A stretch of DNA of 64,000 nucleotides from Leptodactylus fallax (GCA_947044405.1 CAMRHE010000063.1:3937001-4001000); one strand, 5' to 3'. Shown: positions 11,278-22,936, numbered from the stretch's first letter. Translations and numbers: made by a program. The notes: generated from the sequence alone by a model not told the origin.

Positions 11278-11665
11278 AACAGAAGGACATGCGTCCAAAC
11301 AGGCAGGAAAAGGTTAGGATATAGCAAACAGAAGGACTAGTGTCCAAACATGGCAGATGGAAGAACTAGCGCTGAAACAGGACAGACGGAAGGACTAGCA
11401 CTCTAACAGGGCAGTCTGAGGGACTAGCATTCAAACATGGCAGACAGAAGGATTAGCCTACAAACATGGCAAACAGAAGGACTAGTGCCCAAACAGGGAA
11501 TCTGTAGGACCTGTATCCAGACAAGGTAACAGAAGGATTAGCCCTCAAACAGGGCAGATAGAAATATTAGCATCCAATCAGGGCAGATGGAAGGACTAAT
11601 ATCCAAACAGGGTAGGCAGAGACTAAGACATAATAATAGACAGAAGGACAAACATCCACAGACTC
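11278..11665. repeat. Minisatellite, 29-bp unit, about 12 copies
   Basis: Tandem copies of a unit built on AGAAGGACTAG, then a variable triplet, CCAAACAGGGCAGA. Most units are 29 bp with 10-20 % divergence by eye; two units carry short deletions. Non-coding. Confidence 0.8.
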
Positions 11666-13640
11666 ATAGACAAGACTCACACAGAAACATAATTCAGATA
11701 CACAGACAGAAGGAGAGCATTGCATGCGCTGGGACACAAGAGCCAAAGAAGCCACCAGACACTCTCAGTTTTACCAAAAAGAGACTTTCTTAGTTTGAAT
11801 GCAGACAAGCAACATGTAGGATATAGCATGAAACAATATTGGGAAACACATGAGACTCGCATGAGCTAGCAGGTATTCCCTCCTATTCTCACAGGCAACA
11901 CTGCTGCTCTCGTGGACTAGGCCTTAAACTCCTGTGTCACATGATGGGGGTGTCACAGTGGCTTCTTACGAGGACAATACGGAACCAACCAACCCAAAGG
12001 AACTTCACTCTCGAATTCCTGGAAAGGCGCAGACCCCACTCCTTTGTAGAGTTATACCACAGGGCATCCCCAAAGTAATCCTCCCATGGTGCAACTATAG
12101 AGCGCAACCAACGTTTCACCTTCAGACAAGGTACCAAAGAATGGACATCATTGTATCATACACTCCATATCTAAATACTTTGAAATAAACTGATGAGTAC
12201 GCGAAATGCGGATGTGTCAATAAGGCTCAAGGTGGTTAACCCTTTCACCCCCTTACAGCGGCATCATTTGTCCTACAACTAAAGCAGTCCTCAACTGGAG
12301 AGCAACAGGTTGAAAACAGTTACGCCAAAAGAGCGGAAGACTACAGGTGACATGTAATGGGATTACCCTCATATGTCTTTTTTACAGTACAGTATATGTA
12401 GTATCAGGGATGATTTATCTGCGCTCATTGTCCTAGTGAACATTATACCAAATCCAATTGGCTGCTCCTTCATGTTGACAGTAAGACGATAGGAGATAAT
12501 AGATATTTTATGTAGTCTGTCCTACCAGATTATAAAATATCTTGAATATCAATAATGCATCAAGCCGCCATGTAGTGTACCGTAGTCTAATCTGAATAAC
12601 ATAATTGCCAGACGCCTGTTGCGACACCGGAGAGAATCAGACGGTATTGTGATAGCAGACAGAGGACGTACAGCTTGTTAGAGGAGAGCCGCTACATCTA
12701 TTTTTGCAGACGGATTGCCTTTGTCTAAATGCTGCAGGTGCTTTTAATTCCTCAAGGGAAGCGCCGATGACACAGATATTTAGAACGGTTTCATCTTCAG
12801 TTAAATCATGGATAAGGAGCCATGCATACATTGATCTTTACAAGCTGGTGCAGGGCCAGGTGCCAGCGACTTAGGTAAGATCAGTTCAATCCTTCTCGAA
12901 CGGCTGCCGGAACATTCCTGCCAAGACCATCTAATTGTTGTGCGGCTTTTCTTATCATAAAAGTTCCACTTTGAAATATGTTGCACATCCAGATTGCGTT
13001 GCCCAAAATAGGATTGAAAATCCTGGCTCAGTCACATGGGAACAAATGAATCCAGGGTTAAGCCTCTGGCCTTTGCAGCACAAACTCATCCATATTCACA
13101 TATTGAAAATAGAATTTGCAAGTCTTTGACGGCATTGTCAGTTCTAGATAGTTTTACGGTTATTGATTTAAGTGGGCAAAATGTGACTTAATACAATAAT
13201 ACAGCATTCAATTTTGCTTTCTTGTAGTTAAAGCTCTGGTCGCTAACCTGTGGTCCTTCCAGCATAATGGGGGTTATAGCTGCTCAATATCTGGAGAACC
13301 ACAAGAGAGACCACAGAAGAAAAACACCTAGGCTTTATGCACATGACCGTGTGTGCTAGACGTGTTTTCCATAGTTAGCACACTGACCCATTCGCCTCTA
13401 TGGCCTCATACACTTATGTATTATTATGGACCCAGGTGACTCTAATGTATAGAGGACATAAGTCTAAAGGATGCGTTCCTATGTGGGAACCACAGTAATA
13501 TATCAACTTTTGGGGGATCCCCAATGTTCCTCAAGCTTTGGGGATGCGCACCATACTCGTTTGGAGGTTGGTATTAAGAGTTCCGAGCAATTGCCCACAA
13601 CGAGGGTCGCTTTCGACTGGATAACCGGTTGATGGACAAA
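11666..13640. other. Intergenic, no gene seen
   Basis: About 11870-12240 includes GTTTCACCTTCAGACAAGG and, at 12190, CTGATGAGTACGCGAAATGCG, decayed relatives of the CTGATGA...CGAAACGC motif described at 13648. The stretch 12620-13000 is not visibly repetitive and could be conserved non-coding DNA. I see no exon. Confidence 0.35.
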
Positions 13641-13647
13641 ACTAGAT

Positions 13648-13693
13648 CTGATGAAGGGGTTTGCTTTCCAAAGTGCTTTAAACCCCGAAACGC
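13648..13693 (+). ncRNA. Hammerhead-ribozyme-like core motif (relic candidate)
   Basis: CTGATGA at 13648-13654 is followed by a perfect 7-bp stem (GGGGTTT at 13656-13662 with AAACCCC at 13680-13686) and then GAAAC at 13687-13691, which is the conserved core order CUGAUGA, stem II, GAAA of hammerhead ribozymes. A polyadenylation-like AATAAA follows about 30 nt downstream. I could not find convincing stems I and III or a cleavage-site GUC in the right place, so a self-cleaving RNA is not supported. It may be a relic of a hammerhead-bearing retroelement, as known in Penelope-like elements and amphibian repeats. Confidence 0.3.
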
Positions 13694-13900
13694 AATATCT
13701 TTACCCTATTTAATAAAGTCAAAGTATTTTTACTTATTGGTGTATACAGACCTTGTTCCTTAGAGGAGTGCTCTTCCTGGAATTTCTGGAACCAAGTCCG
13801 GTTCCACCTACACACATTATGGATCCAGGGGTGTAACTAGGAAAGATGGGGCCCCATAGCAAGCTTTTGACTGGGGTCCCCTACATGTTATAATGCCCCC

Positions 13901-15100
13901 TTTTTTTTAATCAGATCATTTTTATTGAAAAAATAAATTCACCCACATACAAGGACAGAAACAAGGTGAAAGAAAACAACCCCCATGTCTCCCGCAGTAG
14001 CATATAGTGTTGTGTTGCCGGGCCCACATTCTCCCTTTTTCACTATTCATATACATAGTAAAGACAAGTTGTAACATCTATGTCCGTTGAGACTTCTCCC
14101 GCATCTTCTTCCCATATACAGCCCATTAGTCCACACATGGGTGCTTGCTTTTAGTCTCTTAGCGCGTGCTAGCGTATTAATGTTTCTCTGATATCTATAT
14201 TCTGACCTTCGCTTTACCCTCTTGACTATTCTTCTGGATTCCAATTGTGTACCTAGTTGCCTTCTGGTTCTGACCCCTTGGCTAGTTGACCTCCCGTTCT
14301 CATTCTTTGTCTTGTCTGCGTTCAGTGTTTCACTTATTATAGGAAGGGACCATCGCCCAGTTGTCCTCTACCGCTTAGGGTAGTTGAGGCAAGTAGGGCT
14401 CACTGTCTTCATCTTTCCCCTTCCTCCCAGGTTCCAGCAGCAGCTACTGAGGAATTGCTTAACTGGTACTTCCCTAGCACAAGTATTTGTAAATGAAGCA
14501 CACATAAGAGCCCTCCTCAGACCAAAACGGGGTTCCCATGAGAGCAGGCCAAATCTCTCTTCCCACATGCCCCATATCTCCAGAAATTTACGCTCTGCTT
14601 TCCTCTTGTAATAAATCCCCACTACAAACCTAATTATGCTATTTCATTTGGCAACGTAATCAGAGACAGTAGATGGCGTGGCCCTCAACCAGTGTTGTGC
14701 AGTTTCCTAGCCTGGTAAAGCATTCTCAAGATGGCCACCAGGACACCCCTATCCAAGTTATTATCATCAATCAGGCCCAACAACCAACCCCTTGGTTCTG
14801 CTACAATTGAAATACCATACACCCTATGTTTTAACGAAAGAACACTCCTGGTCCCTTACCCCCACTCTATTCAACCATACTGGAGTCAACTTATGGGACC
14901 GTATGGACACCATATCTTTCTCACACCTGATTATCTTCTAATTTGACCATTTCCTCTAGATTAGGATTCCGCCACGAGGGTGTAATTTTACAACAACCAT
15001 CCTTACCAAGCATATGTTTAATCTTAGACCAGATTTTATGAGCGACAATGTCGGGACACGATCAGGGGGCCACCCCTGCGTCCCAATCTCCAACAAGTAA
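13901..15100 (-). pseudogene. L1-type LINE, 5'-truncated ORF2 C-terminus and 3'UTR
   Basis: On the minus strand this is the 3' end of an L1-like retrotransposon. It ends in an A tail (T run at 13901-13908) with AATAAA at 13926-13921, about a dozen bases before it. Upstream, with frame breaks, the translation reads like the end of an L1 ORF2: RVPTLSLIKSG...HPRGGI near 15050-14960 with the alternate frame KITPSWRNPNLEEM, then LDRGVLVAILRMLYQARKL near 14770-14700, then YYKRKAERKFLEIWGMWEER at about 14610-14550. No reverse transcriptase core is present, so the insertion is strongly 5'-truncated, and it carries several stops and shifts. It lies inside a hAT-like tandem region. Confidence 0.75.
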
Positions 15101-15435
15101 AGGGGTGGCCTCCCTATAACACCCTCTTTACTTGCCCCCACATGGTATAATGCCCCCTTTACTGATCCACCCACACGGTATATTGCCCCTTTATTGGCCC
15201 CCATACAATATACTGCCTCCTTTATGGGCCCCCATACAGTATGCTGTTCCCATTACAGGCTCCCATACAGTATAATGTCCCTGTTACAGGCCATAATACA
15301 GTAAGTGCCCTGTTACAGGCCCCATACAATTAAGTGCCTCCATTATAGGCCTCCATACAGTAAGGACCCCTGCTACAGGACCCCCATACTGTAAGGGCCC
15401 CTGTTACAGGACCCCCATACAGGCTCCCACAGATG
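15100..15435. repeat. Degenerate minisatellite of GCCCCCATACAGTATAATG type
   Basis: About eleven diverged units of roughly 28-32 bp built on GGCCCCCATACAGTATAATG and CCTGTTACAGG. The same consensus as the 5.4-kb array, but independently arranged and without the 88-bp higher-order unit. Confidence 0.7.
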
Positions 15436-15440
15436 TACTT

Positions 15441-16359
15441 TAGGCTGCAACCTACTGGATTACTCCAGCAGGCAACAGATGATTTTTACTTACCTATCCT
15501 CATTCTTGCCCACAGCCTCCTCTGCTTAAACCTCTCGGGGGGTGCCACATATGATGTCCCAGATGTCACATTCTGGCACACTTTAGCGTAAGGGAGTAAT
15601 ATGCAGCACCTCCTGGAGACCTAAGCGGAGGCGGCGGAGCAGAGATAGGCAAGTGAAGGAAGATCGGCCTTTGTGACTTTGTGACGGTAACAGTAACACG
15701 GCCATTATTGTCTGTGGGGCAGCCATTTTCACAGATCCCTCATAGACTTGAGGGATCCTTGGAAATGGACAAATACAGGAGAGGTCCTATTTTTTTAAGT
15801 TTTTGTCCATTTTAACGTGAATATCTCCATTTTAATCAATGGCCGTGTGATGTCACCACCCTGGCCGACCTTGACCCCAGACCCACTCTGCCCACTTTTC
15901 ACAAACATGGTGCAAAGTGTGGAAAATGACAAGGTAGCGCACCTTGGGCGCAAATATAGGCCATGTGGTAAGAAGATGCGCCACATCTGTACCAGATGAA
16001 ATAGTAAATTCCCCCAATATCTCAGGGGACTTCTAGGCTTATTGTCTAACTTTAACCTTTAATAAATATCACACTATTTCAAGCTGGGATTTTAGCTAAT
16101 AAATTGAATATAGACCGGTGCCAATAGACTAAGAAATGCCAGACATTGCAAAATAATGTGACATTAACTCCAGAAATCCAATAAAAACATGGAAAGAAAG
16201 GGAGTTGGGAAAGATCAAATAGCAAAGAATAAGATAACAAAATCATAATGTTACATTATCTTCTTGTAAGATGTTAAATGGAAACTATTACAGCTTGGGA
16301 CTTTATGTGCAGTTGTTCTCATGATTGCTAAAACTTGCAGCAGTTGTTCCGTCGACAGT
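15441..16359. other. Intergenic, MITE fragments, no gene seen
   Basis: About 15660-16010 contains a decayed inverted-terminal element with CATGGATGATGT-like fragments and ACAGATCCCTCATAGACTTG with CTTGAGGGATCC. No protein domain or RNA gene. Confidence 0.3.
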
Positions 16360-16660
16360 TATCTCTTTTGATCCCTCCATACACATGCACACTTGGCTTG
16401 GTCGAGCATTCTTCTATTCTCACTAGGGACCGCTTGTAGACCCCCTTGAAGGCAACTTATCTCCATATCTAAGATATGGATTACATGTCAAAATACAATC
16501 CTCTCCTCTGATACTAGGGGAGAGTCGGGAGGTCACCATGCACGTAAGATGGTCAACGCTTTTGGAAAACACGCCGTATACATAATGCATATGGCCACCA
16601 TAAATGGCTAGCCTGCTATCGTAAGATGTTAAAGCATCATATACAAATGTGCAGGGGCAC
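16360..16660. repeat. Dispersed repeat shared with 56.7 kb
   Basis: The segment TACACATGCACACTTGGC then TTGGTCGAGCATTC recurs near 56745-56790 as CACACTTGGCTCAGTCGAGC. It marks an unclassified MITE family with about 75-80 % identity by eye. Confidence 0.5.
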
Positions 16661-16689
16661 ATCTGGCCAGAACACAACCCACACAATTG

Positions 16690-16910
16690 CTCGGGCCCCC
16701 AGAGATCAGGGGGGCCTGCAGTGGTGGGTTACATTAGGGCTTTAAGAGGGGACAATGTACCTTGTGGGCCATAAAAGGGGACAATGTATTGTCTGGGGGC
16801 CATAAAAGGGGCAATATACTGTGAGGGGGTCACTAATGGGAGAAATATGCTGTGGGGGCCAGTAAAGGGGTGTCATACTATGTGTGGTCCACTCAAAGGG
16901 GATTTGTTTT
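16690..16910. repeat. Short degenerate minisatellite, about 32-bp unit
   Basis: Five to six units of the type GGGGCCATAAAAGGGG then ACAATGTACTGTG. On the opposite strand this is again the GCCCC/ACAGTATAATG theme. It follows a GGGCCCCCAGAGATCAGG motif that often borders these arrays. Confidence 0.6.
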
Positions 16911-17039
16911 GACTTGCAAATGGGTGAGCAGTTTCACTGAAATGATAGGTCCCTGTAAATGTACAGATGCATAGAAAGCCCACGGAGCAAACCCAAAAGG
17001 GTAGAGGAGGGGGCACATGACTGAAATAGTATGAGGAGC

Positions 17040-17710
17040 AAAGGGTGGGCGAGTAAAGGGTTAACAAGTCAAGAAAGTATAGTAGGTGGAGTCAGGACAA
17101 GGATATTTAAGGTGGGGGCAGGGCTAAGGTAAGGCCACTTTTACAGTGGAGCAAGTCGAACTTTGAAGTTTCCCTCCTGCCCGGCCCGCCCCTTAGGAGG
17201 AGATCTTCATAATGTCACAGCAGCCAGGAGAAGGGGGGGTCTTTGGAAGCATGGGTTGAGAATAAATGGTCAATTAAGGTGGAGGAGTAATGGGTCACCT
17301 CCACCTAATTTGTGGCATTAGCACTTGGAGTCTGGTTTGGTCAACCAGCCTGGTTTTGGAATCCCTGCGGTCAGGGTGCCCAGGATGGAATCAGGTCTCT
17401 GATGGTGGTGCCCATGGCTCGGGTGGATTACGACTGGGGGGAAATAATCGGAGGCCTGCAGATGTTCTAGAGTTCTCCGTATGGGTTTGTGACTTCAGGT
17501 ACCCGTCCTATCTGCTGGAGATAAACCTGTTTTATTTAATTTTGTTTACATTTTTATTTAAATTAATGTAAATTTTATTTATTTATAAAATTTTATTTCA
17601 AATGGTTATTTATTGGCATCTATTTTATGTGGGAATGTTTATATGACTTATGTAAAGCGAATACATGGTCGCTGTGGCCTTTCTTCCAACCCTGGTGTCT
17701 TTGTCCTCAT
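17040..17710 (+). repeat. Unclassified dispersed element, copy 1 (paired with 19985-20590)
   Basis: Shares an ordered series of motifs with 19985-20590: AAAGGGGTTAA/AAAGGGTTAACAAG, GGTGGAGTCAGGAC/GGTGGGGTCAGAGC, CCCTCCTGCCCG, and an AT-rich tail with TTTATTTATAAA. The layout (GC-rich front, AT-rich end with a polyadenylation-like AATAAA in the sister copy) is compatible with a solo LTR, but no TG...CA ends or target duplication are clear. The 93-codon frame at 17290-17571 is not supported as a gene. Confidence 0.4.
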
Positions 17711-17873
17711 TGGGGGAGAAGGGACAGCTCAGAAGCTAAGGTGGCAGTGGCCAAAAGTGAATCTTCAAGCCATGTATAACTAAGACATATGCACTTACAC
17801 AGTATATAAAGTACACCTGGCCCATCGTTGGTGAGGACCCCACCTATGTCTCCCCCCTAATACCATTCTTAGA

Positions 17874-17996
17874 CAGTGATACGCAACCTGGGGCTTTCCT
17901 GCTGTTGCGATATTACAACTTCCAGCGTGCCCAGACAGCCATGATAGGAGTTGGAGTTGTACAACAGTTTCACAGTCACAGGTCAGAGATCACCAG
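17874..17996. repeat. Small palindromic hAT/Charlie-like MITE
   Basis: Starts CAGTGATACGCAACCTGGGG and ends CAGGTCAGAGATCACCAG. The centre reads ACAACTTCCAGCGTGCCC then GGAGTTGGAGTTGTACAACAG, the two arms of a near-full-length palindrome. The CAGTGRTNCNCAACCTG terminus is typical of Charlie-type hAT MITEs. Confidence 0.65.
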
Positions 17997-19317
17997 TCTA
18001 GAGCAGCAGTTTAATGGTCACATGTGGTCAACTGTGTGACACGGACAGCCGCCTGTGCTGACATGTCCCAGCGCCTGTGTAAACAACGATGGACACGCAA
18101 CACACACAGAGTGTCATTGTGCTCATTGGTGGCAGTCCCAGAGGTCAGACCACACATCAGACATCGCTGCTAAGAATAAACTATGTAAAAGTTTCAGAGA
18201 ATTCTGTAAAGCCCTTACTGTTTATATTCCACTGATCCACAGTATAACAGTATAGGATAGCATCCAATGTGGAAATATAAGAGTTCACTTTTTTTTTTTT
18301 TTTTCTCCTTTTTGTTCCATCAACTAAAAAAAAAAGAAAAACAATAAAACACAAATAATTTATATCTAAAAACAAATTTACATTTTTTTCCCTTGCCTTC
18401 AATCACTCGCAGCGGGTCCGGAGAAGGCAAATGTTTTGCAGTTTGGAACAATAATCTAGGATCACAGTATGATCCCGCTGCCTCCGGGGAATCCAGCACA
18501 TTTTCTTTGTAAGAAACATCCAGGGTAATAATTGGATGTCAGATCCATTCTCTTTTAGCTGGTAGCGAGAAAAGTGGAGTTGCCTGAAGGATGAAATGAA
18601 GAGATATCTACTGACAGTTACACGAAAACACTCCTGTCTATTCATAACATGGCGCTTAGGATTAATCTGTCGTTTCAGCAGTATTACACCTCCCACCGAC
18701 CATCAATGACCCCAGACTATTACTTCTTATTGTGTAATCTATACCTAGCAGAGGTCTCCTCCTTGTGTTTTGGACCAACTTTCTTGAGAATCCAGACCTA
18801 CTTTAGACAGTTCCCTGATGCTAGACTCTACAATTAAACTACAGTGTACAGAGCCAGGAGCAGATGTATCTGCACATTGTACTTTATGTGTATTAGCTAA
18901 GCCACACTATTACAGCTTAGGCTCCTATTCACTCCAATGGGAGCAGAACTGCAGTAACACCTCATGACCGCAGCGCTACACAATGTTCATAGCAATCTGC
19001 TTCCGACTCTGTACACTGTATAGTACTAGAAACAGCAAAACCCCTTTAATATCATCACTTGACATAGTGTGATGTATTAGTGAATAGACAAGACACACAT
19101 AGTAAGTTTTCCTCTTCCATTCCGACTATGCCAGCGACATTCTTCAGATACTGTGGTTACCAGATTATTTTCTTCATTGAGATGCATTGTGTTGCCATCT
19201 GGCACTTGTGAAGTATGTAGTGGTTACAGTGGCCGTATGAAAAATAGACAACTTGAAAGTGTTAAGGATTGTACGTCTGCCTGGAGGAAAAAGCAAAAAG
19301 GTTTGTCACAGACCAGG
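17997..19317. other. Intergenic, no gene seen
   Basis: Includes a run of about 18 T at 18287-18304 beside A-rich sequence. The rest shows fragments of inverted-terminal MITEs (18900-19020) but nothing coding. Confidence 0.3.
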
Positions 19318-19445
19318 CATTACGCTTATGGGCCCCAATGCAAAATCTGTAACAAAGCAACACAGTTTATGTGCCATTTGTAATACCTGTGTCCTCATAT
19401 GGGGTAGAAGAACCCTTTGGACCCCTTAGCCTCCAGAGTCTATGT
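19318..19445 (+). repeat. Decayed copy of the 37.35-kb hAT MITE
   Basis: CAGGCATTACGCTTATGGGC followed by CCAATGCAAAATCTGTAA aligns with the start of the element at 37350 (CAAGGGCGTAACTTGAAGC, ATGCAAAATCTGTAA). Continues to CCCTTTGGACCCCTTAGCC. The right terminus is lost. Confidence 0.55.
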
Positions 19446-19984
19446 ACAAGCATGTAGAGGAATCTGCTAAGTTATTCCTTCTAAGAAGATTGGAGAGGGC
19501 TGGAGAATCTGGAGACCATAATGAAAAGCTTTACTTCGCGTTAAAAATGTAACTTGTCCTGCAAAAAACAAAAATAAGAAAATGATGACGGTCGTAATGT
19601 CTGGAGGCAAAAAGAGAAAAATTTCCTTTTCTGTTCACATCTTATTTTTAATTTCCATCAGAGGTTTACATCGGGAGTATTCCTCATCGTATACCGTCAA
19701 CAGAAGACCGCAACGTATTCCAAAATGGTAAATGTCACCCAATCCCAGCCCAATTGTAGGTCTAATAACCCAAACTACTGTAGCTGCATTACACATACTT
19801 AGATCCCTATGACACAGCTACCTCATCCTGTAATCTGTAATACAGTCAGTATAATACAGTCCATCTGAATTAATCCTTAAAGGGTAGGGAACAAGTTTCA
19901 GATTGGTGGGTGTCCAATAGCTGGGACCCCCACGATAACAAGAATGGTGGTTTTAGGAAAGATCCTAGACACTTGGGGATAGGG
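19446..19984. other. Intergenic, no gene seen
   Basis: From about 19870 a fragment of the TTAA MITE family (TTAAAGGGTAGGGAACAAG, GATTGGTGGGTGTCC). Otherwise unclassified. Confidence 0.3.
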
Positions 19985-20590
19985 CCTGCATGACAGGAGG
20001 GAGGATTAGGTAACGAAGGGGTTAATTAGTGCAAGGGGAAAATTAGGGGGTGGGGTCAGAGCTGATAAGAGAGAGTGCAGGAGTGAGTCTGAGGTCAGTT
20101 GGAGACAGTTAGCAACCTGAAGTGGCCCTCCTGCCCGCCCTGTCTTAGGCCCGGGATTGTTCTGTTCTGTACGTTGGCCGGAGGTTTGTGGGGGGTGAGA
20201 GGCTTAGCGGTATTTGTAGGACCTCATCTGTGGTATGGGGATCCTGGTGGTCAATGTCTAGGCCTGGGAAGTACCCTAGTTGGGCTATGGTCCCTTTGGG
20301 GAAACAGGCCTGAGGTCATTTTAGTGGAAGAAAGGTCTACCCGAGGTGGGGTTTTGCGCCTGGGTAGGTTGGGGGTGATGCCTCTCGCCCATATTATCTG
20401 CAATATGTTGCACTTTAAAATGGTTGTGGTTTGTTACATTGTTGTTTATCTTAATTTATGTATTTATAAACCGCCCGTTACTTGACGGTTGTTAATATGT
20501 TATTTATGTAAGTTATTATATTGTGTTTAATAAATCGGCCTGAATAGGCCAATTTTTAATCCAAAAAGTAGTCCTGGTCTTTCTTGTAAG
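19985..20590 (+). repeat. Unclassified dispersed element, copy 2
   Basis: Sister of 17040-17710. Contains GAAGGGGTTAATTAGTGC, GGTGGGGTCAGAGCTG, CCCTCCTGCCCGCCC, and near its end an AATAAA at about 20530 followed by CCTGAATAGGCC. A 128-codon frame at 20099-20485 has no recognised domain and crosses the repeat, so it is not called a gene. A solo LTR is possible. Confidence 0.4.
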
Positions 20591-20835
20591 GGGAAGTTAA
20601 GTAGGGTGGTGAAGAAGCTGCCGATATGGTAAGTGAGAGTGGAGTGATATTGAAATGAATGGAGTGGAGACACGTATATGTGTGACCACTGCTCCATTCA
20701 GACTGGGAAGCAGACAACCCTGTGATGGGTGGAGGTCCAACAATCTGCAACCTGCCCCTATCTGGTGGATAAGGGATAAGCTGCTTTGGTAGGAAAATCC
20801 TAAATAAAATTTGATCTGATGATAATGTAAGTTAA

Positions 20836-21190
20836 AGGGGTTGTCCAGGATGTGATGATAATTGATACTGATGGATAGGTCATCAGCATCAGATCGGTTG
20901 GTGTCTGACACCCAGACCCTGTGCTGATCAGCTATTTCGGCTGCCGGAAGCCTTATACTAGGTATACAACTGAAAGCAGCTCTGCTCCTATTCAAGTGCA
21001 TAGTAGCGGTGCTGCAGTTACAGGCGTCACCACTACAGTGTACAGACCAGAAGCTGTATACAATGTACGGAGCTCCATACACTGTAGTGGTGATGCTGGA
21101 GAACTGTCTATTGCCTATCCACAGAATAGGGGCTAAATATCTGATCTCTGGGGGTCCCACCAGCATTATCAAGATAATGGGGGTCCCATG
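20836..21190 (+). repeat. TTAA-family MITE copy, right end lost
   Basis: Begins TTAAAGGGGTTGTCCAGGAT, followed by TGATGGATAGGTCATCAGC, ATCAGATCGGTTGGTGTC and CTGATCAGCTATTTC, in the family order. The right half includes TACACTGTAGTGGTGATGC palindromic sequence. No right terminal TTAA. Confidence 0.6.
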
Positions 21191-22178
21191 TTCTCTAATT
21201 CAGTGGAGCGACAGCCGCGCATGCATGCTGCTACTCCATTTAAAGTCAATAGGACTGACAAAGTATATTCTCACGTAGTGATGAATATTTTATTATATCA
21301 GTGCTCAGCCATTGCGCAGTAACATACAAGAACTTTTTGGTGACAGATCTTGATTATTTATTCTCCCCTATGATCACCACCCCCTCGTAACGGCATGAAA
21401 ATGCGCCAAACCGGAGTAAAACACAGTGGGTGTCAGTGACTTTCATGGCAATCTAGTATCATATTAGAATTCTACCTGCCTGGTATCCTTCTCTGACCCT
21501 GTAATTGCTATATGCAGTTTTATTTTATTTTTTATTTCATGCTGATTGCTTGATGCCCGCTGACTATTGATGCAATCACAATCCTGTTAGATATTCCGCC
21601 ATGTGCACGCAGGGTGCTACTATGAAACCACCCCAGTCGGATAGAAACTAACTAGAGCTCAGCCCTCGTGCGCTTGCCTCTATAACAACCAATGCTGATT
21701 AGAGGTCATTTCTGACTTATTACCTTGACTCATACAATGTAGGAAATCGACCAGGGGTAGAGCAATGTGCCTCTAGCTACAGGGGTAGCAATTTGCATCA
21801 ATTCAAGTCAGCTCCAATTTTTTACAATATACAAGTTTTTTATTATATATATTATTACAAACAATTTTGAGCACATTTTGGAATATGCTATAGAGCTCCA
21901 GGGCTTTAATGTAAAATCTGTAACAATGCCCCCTCAACTATCGCACATAGTGCAGGTCTCCCAAATGGGGCTGATCATTTTTGAGCACCCACAGACTTAA
22001 AAAGGAATTTTTGTATTTATTAAAACTAGATTTTTTAAAAAATTATCTTCTGTTTCTATATTTTTGAATTCTATTTTCTGTACATGATTACGGGGGCGGC
22101 CATCTTGTGTGAGATTATCCTCTGTTCTGTTAACAGCATTTAGTGGCCATAAGCAGCAACAGTCTGGAGCTTTCTAGG
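21191..22178. other. Intergenic with a hAT MITE fragment at about 21890-21990
   Basis: CAGGGCTTTAATGTAAAATC then CTGTAACAATGCCCCC resembles the interior of the 37350 element. The remainder is AT-rich and unclassified; no gene. Confidence 0.3.
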
Positions 22179-22936
22179 CAGAGGCGTAGCTAGGGGTTGG
22201 GCACAGGGGGGCAAACAGTGGGCCCCCAACTTAGGTATACCGATATTATCTCTATACGGTGACCATATAGTGGTAGATATCAGCTGTACACAGAGTGAAT
22301 ACAGTGCCGTATCATTTAGTGACTTACAGGTGACATCTCTGACTAATTGTTCACATTTCCATTCCATTTTTCTTCCATCTGGGCCACCATGACCACTTCT
22401 TCCAGTCTCTATAAAGTTTACAACACAGACATCTTTGGCTCCTCACTTTTCCAAGCACCGACCCACATTGTCCTCACCTGCACACCCATCCTGCTGCTAC
22501 CCCAATTATAAAACATATAATATAACCCCTCATAATGAATAATATCCCCAAGTGCATCTCTAAATTAACTTCCCTGTGTACCCCCATAAATAGTTCCCCT
22601 TATTATTAATGCCCCAGGTGTTTCCTAATTAAAAGGTAAAAAAAATATTAGTGGGGTTCCAATACCCGGGACCCCCAGGACCAGCTGTTGGAATGAACCG
22701 TGGTATCTATGTAAGCGCCGTGACACCTTCTCTGTTTACATAGTGTCATTCATCTCATAGCGGCCATGTCATGTAACTACAGCCTCGTCCTATACACGTC
22801 TATGTGACAAGGCTGGAATTACATCACACGGTCACTATAAACAGACAGCGTGTGATACAAACAGACGCCATAGCCCCTCCATACAGCTGATCTGTAGGGA
22901 TTTACTGATCTCTTATTGATGATCTATTCTGAGGAT

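Larger units (their letters stand above)
13826..15440. mobile_element. hAT-like element with internal tandem repeats, split by a LINE
   Basis: The left end CAGGGGTGTAACTAGG resembles the CAGRGGCGTARCTA termini of the hAT-type elements at 22179 and 37350. It runs into ATGTTATAATGCCCCC at 13900, where the LINE tail begins, and resumes around 15100 with ACATGGTATAATGCCCCC and further degenerate units to about 15430. The right terminus was not found. Confidence 0.5.

Noticed and set aside
13648..13720. A functional hammerhead ribozyme
   Set aside because: Only the core and stem II are present; no pairing stems I and III or correctly placed cleavage triplet were found, so it is reported only as a candidate relic.
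20099..20485. 128-codon open frame as a gene
   Set aside because: It lies in a dispersed element with a sister at 17 kb in which the frame is not kept.
20597..21172. 191-codon minus-strand frame
   Set aside because: It overlaps the TTAA-family MITE and has no recognisable domain; its residues come from the palindromic repeat interior.
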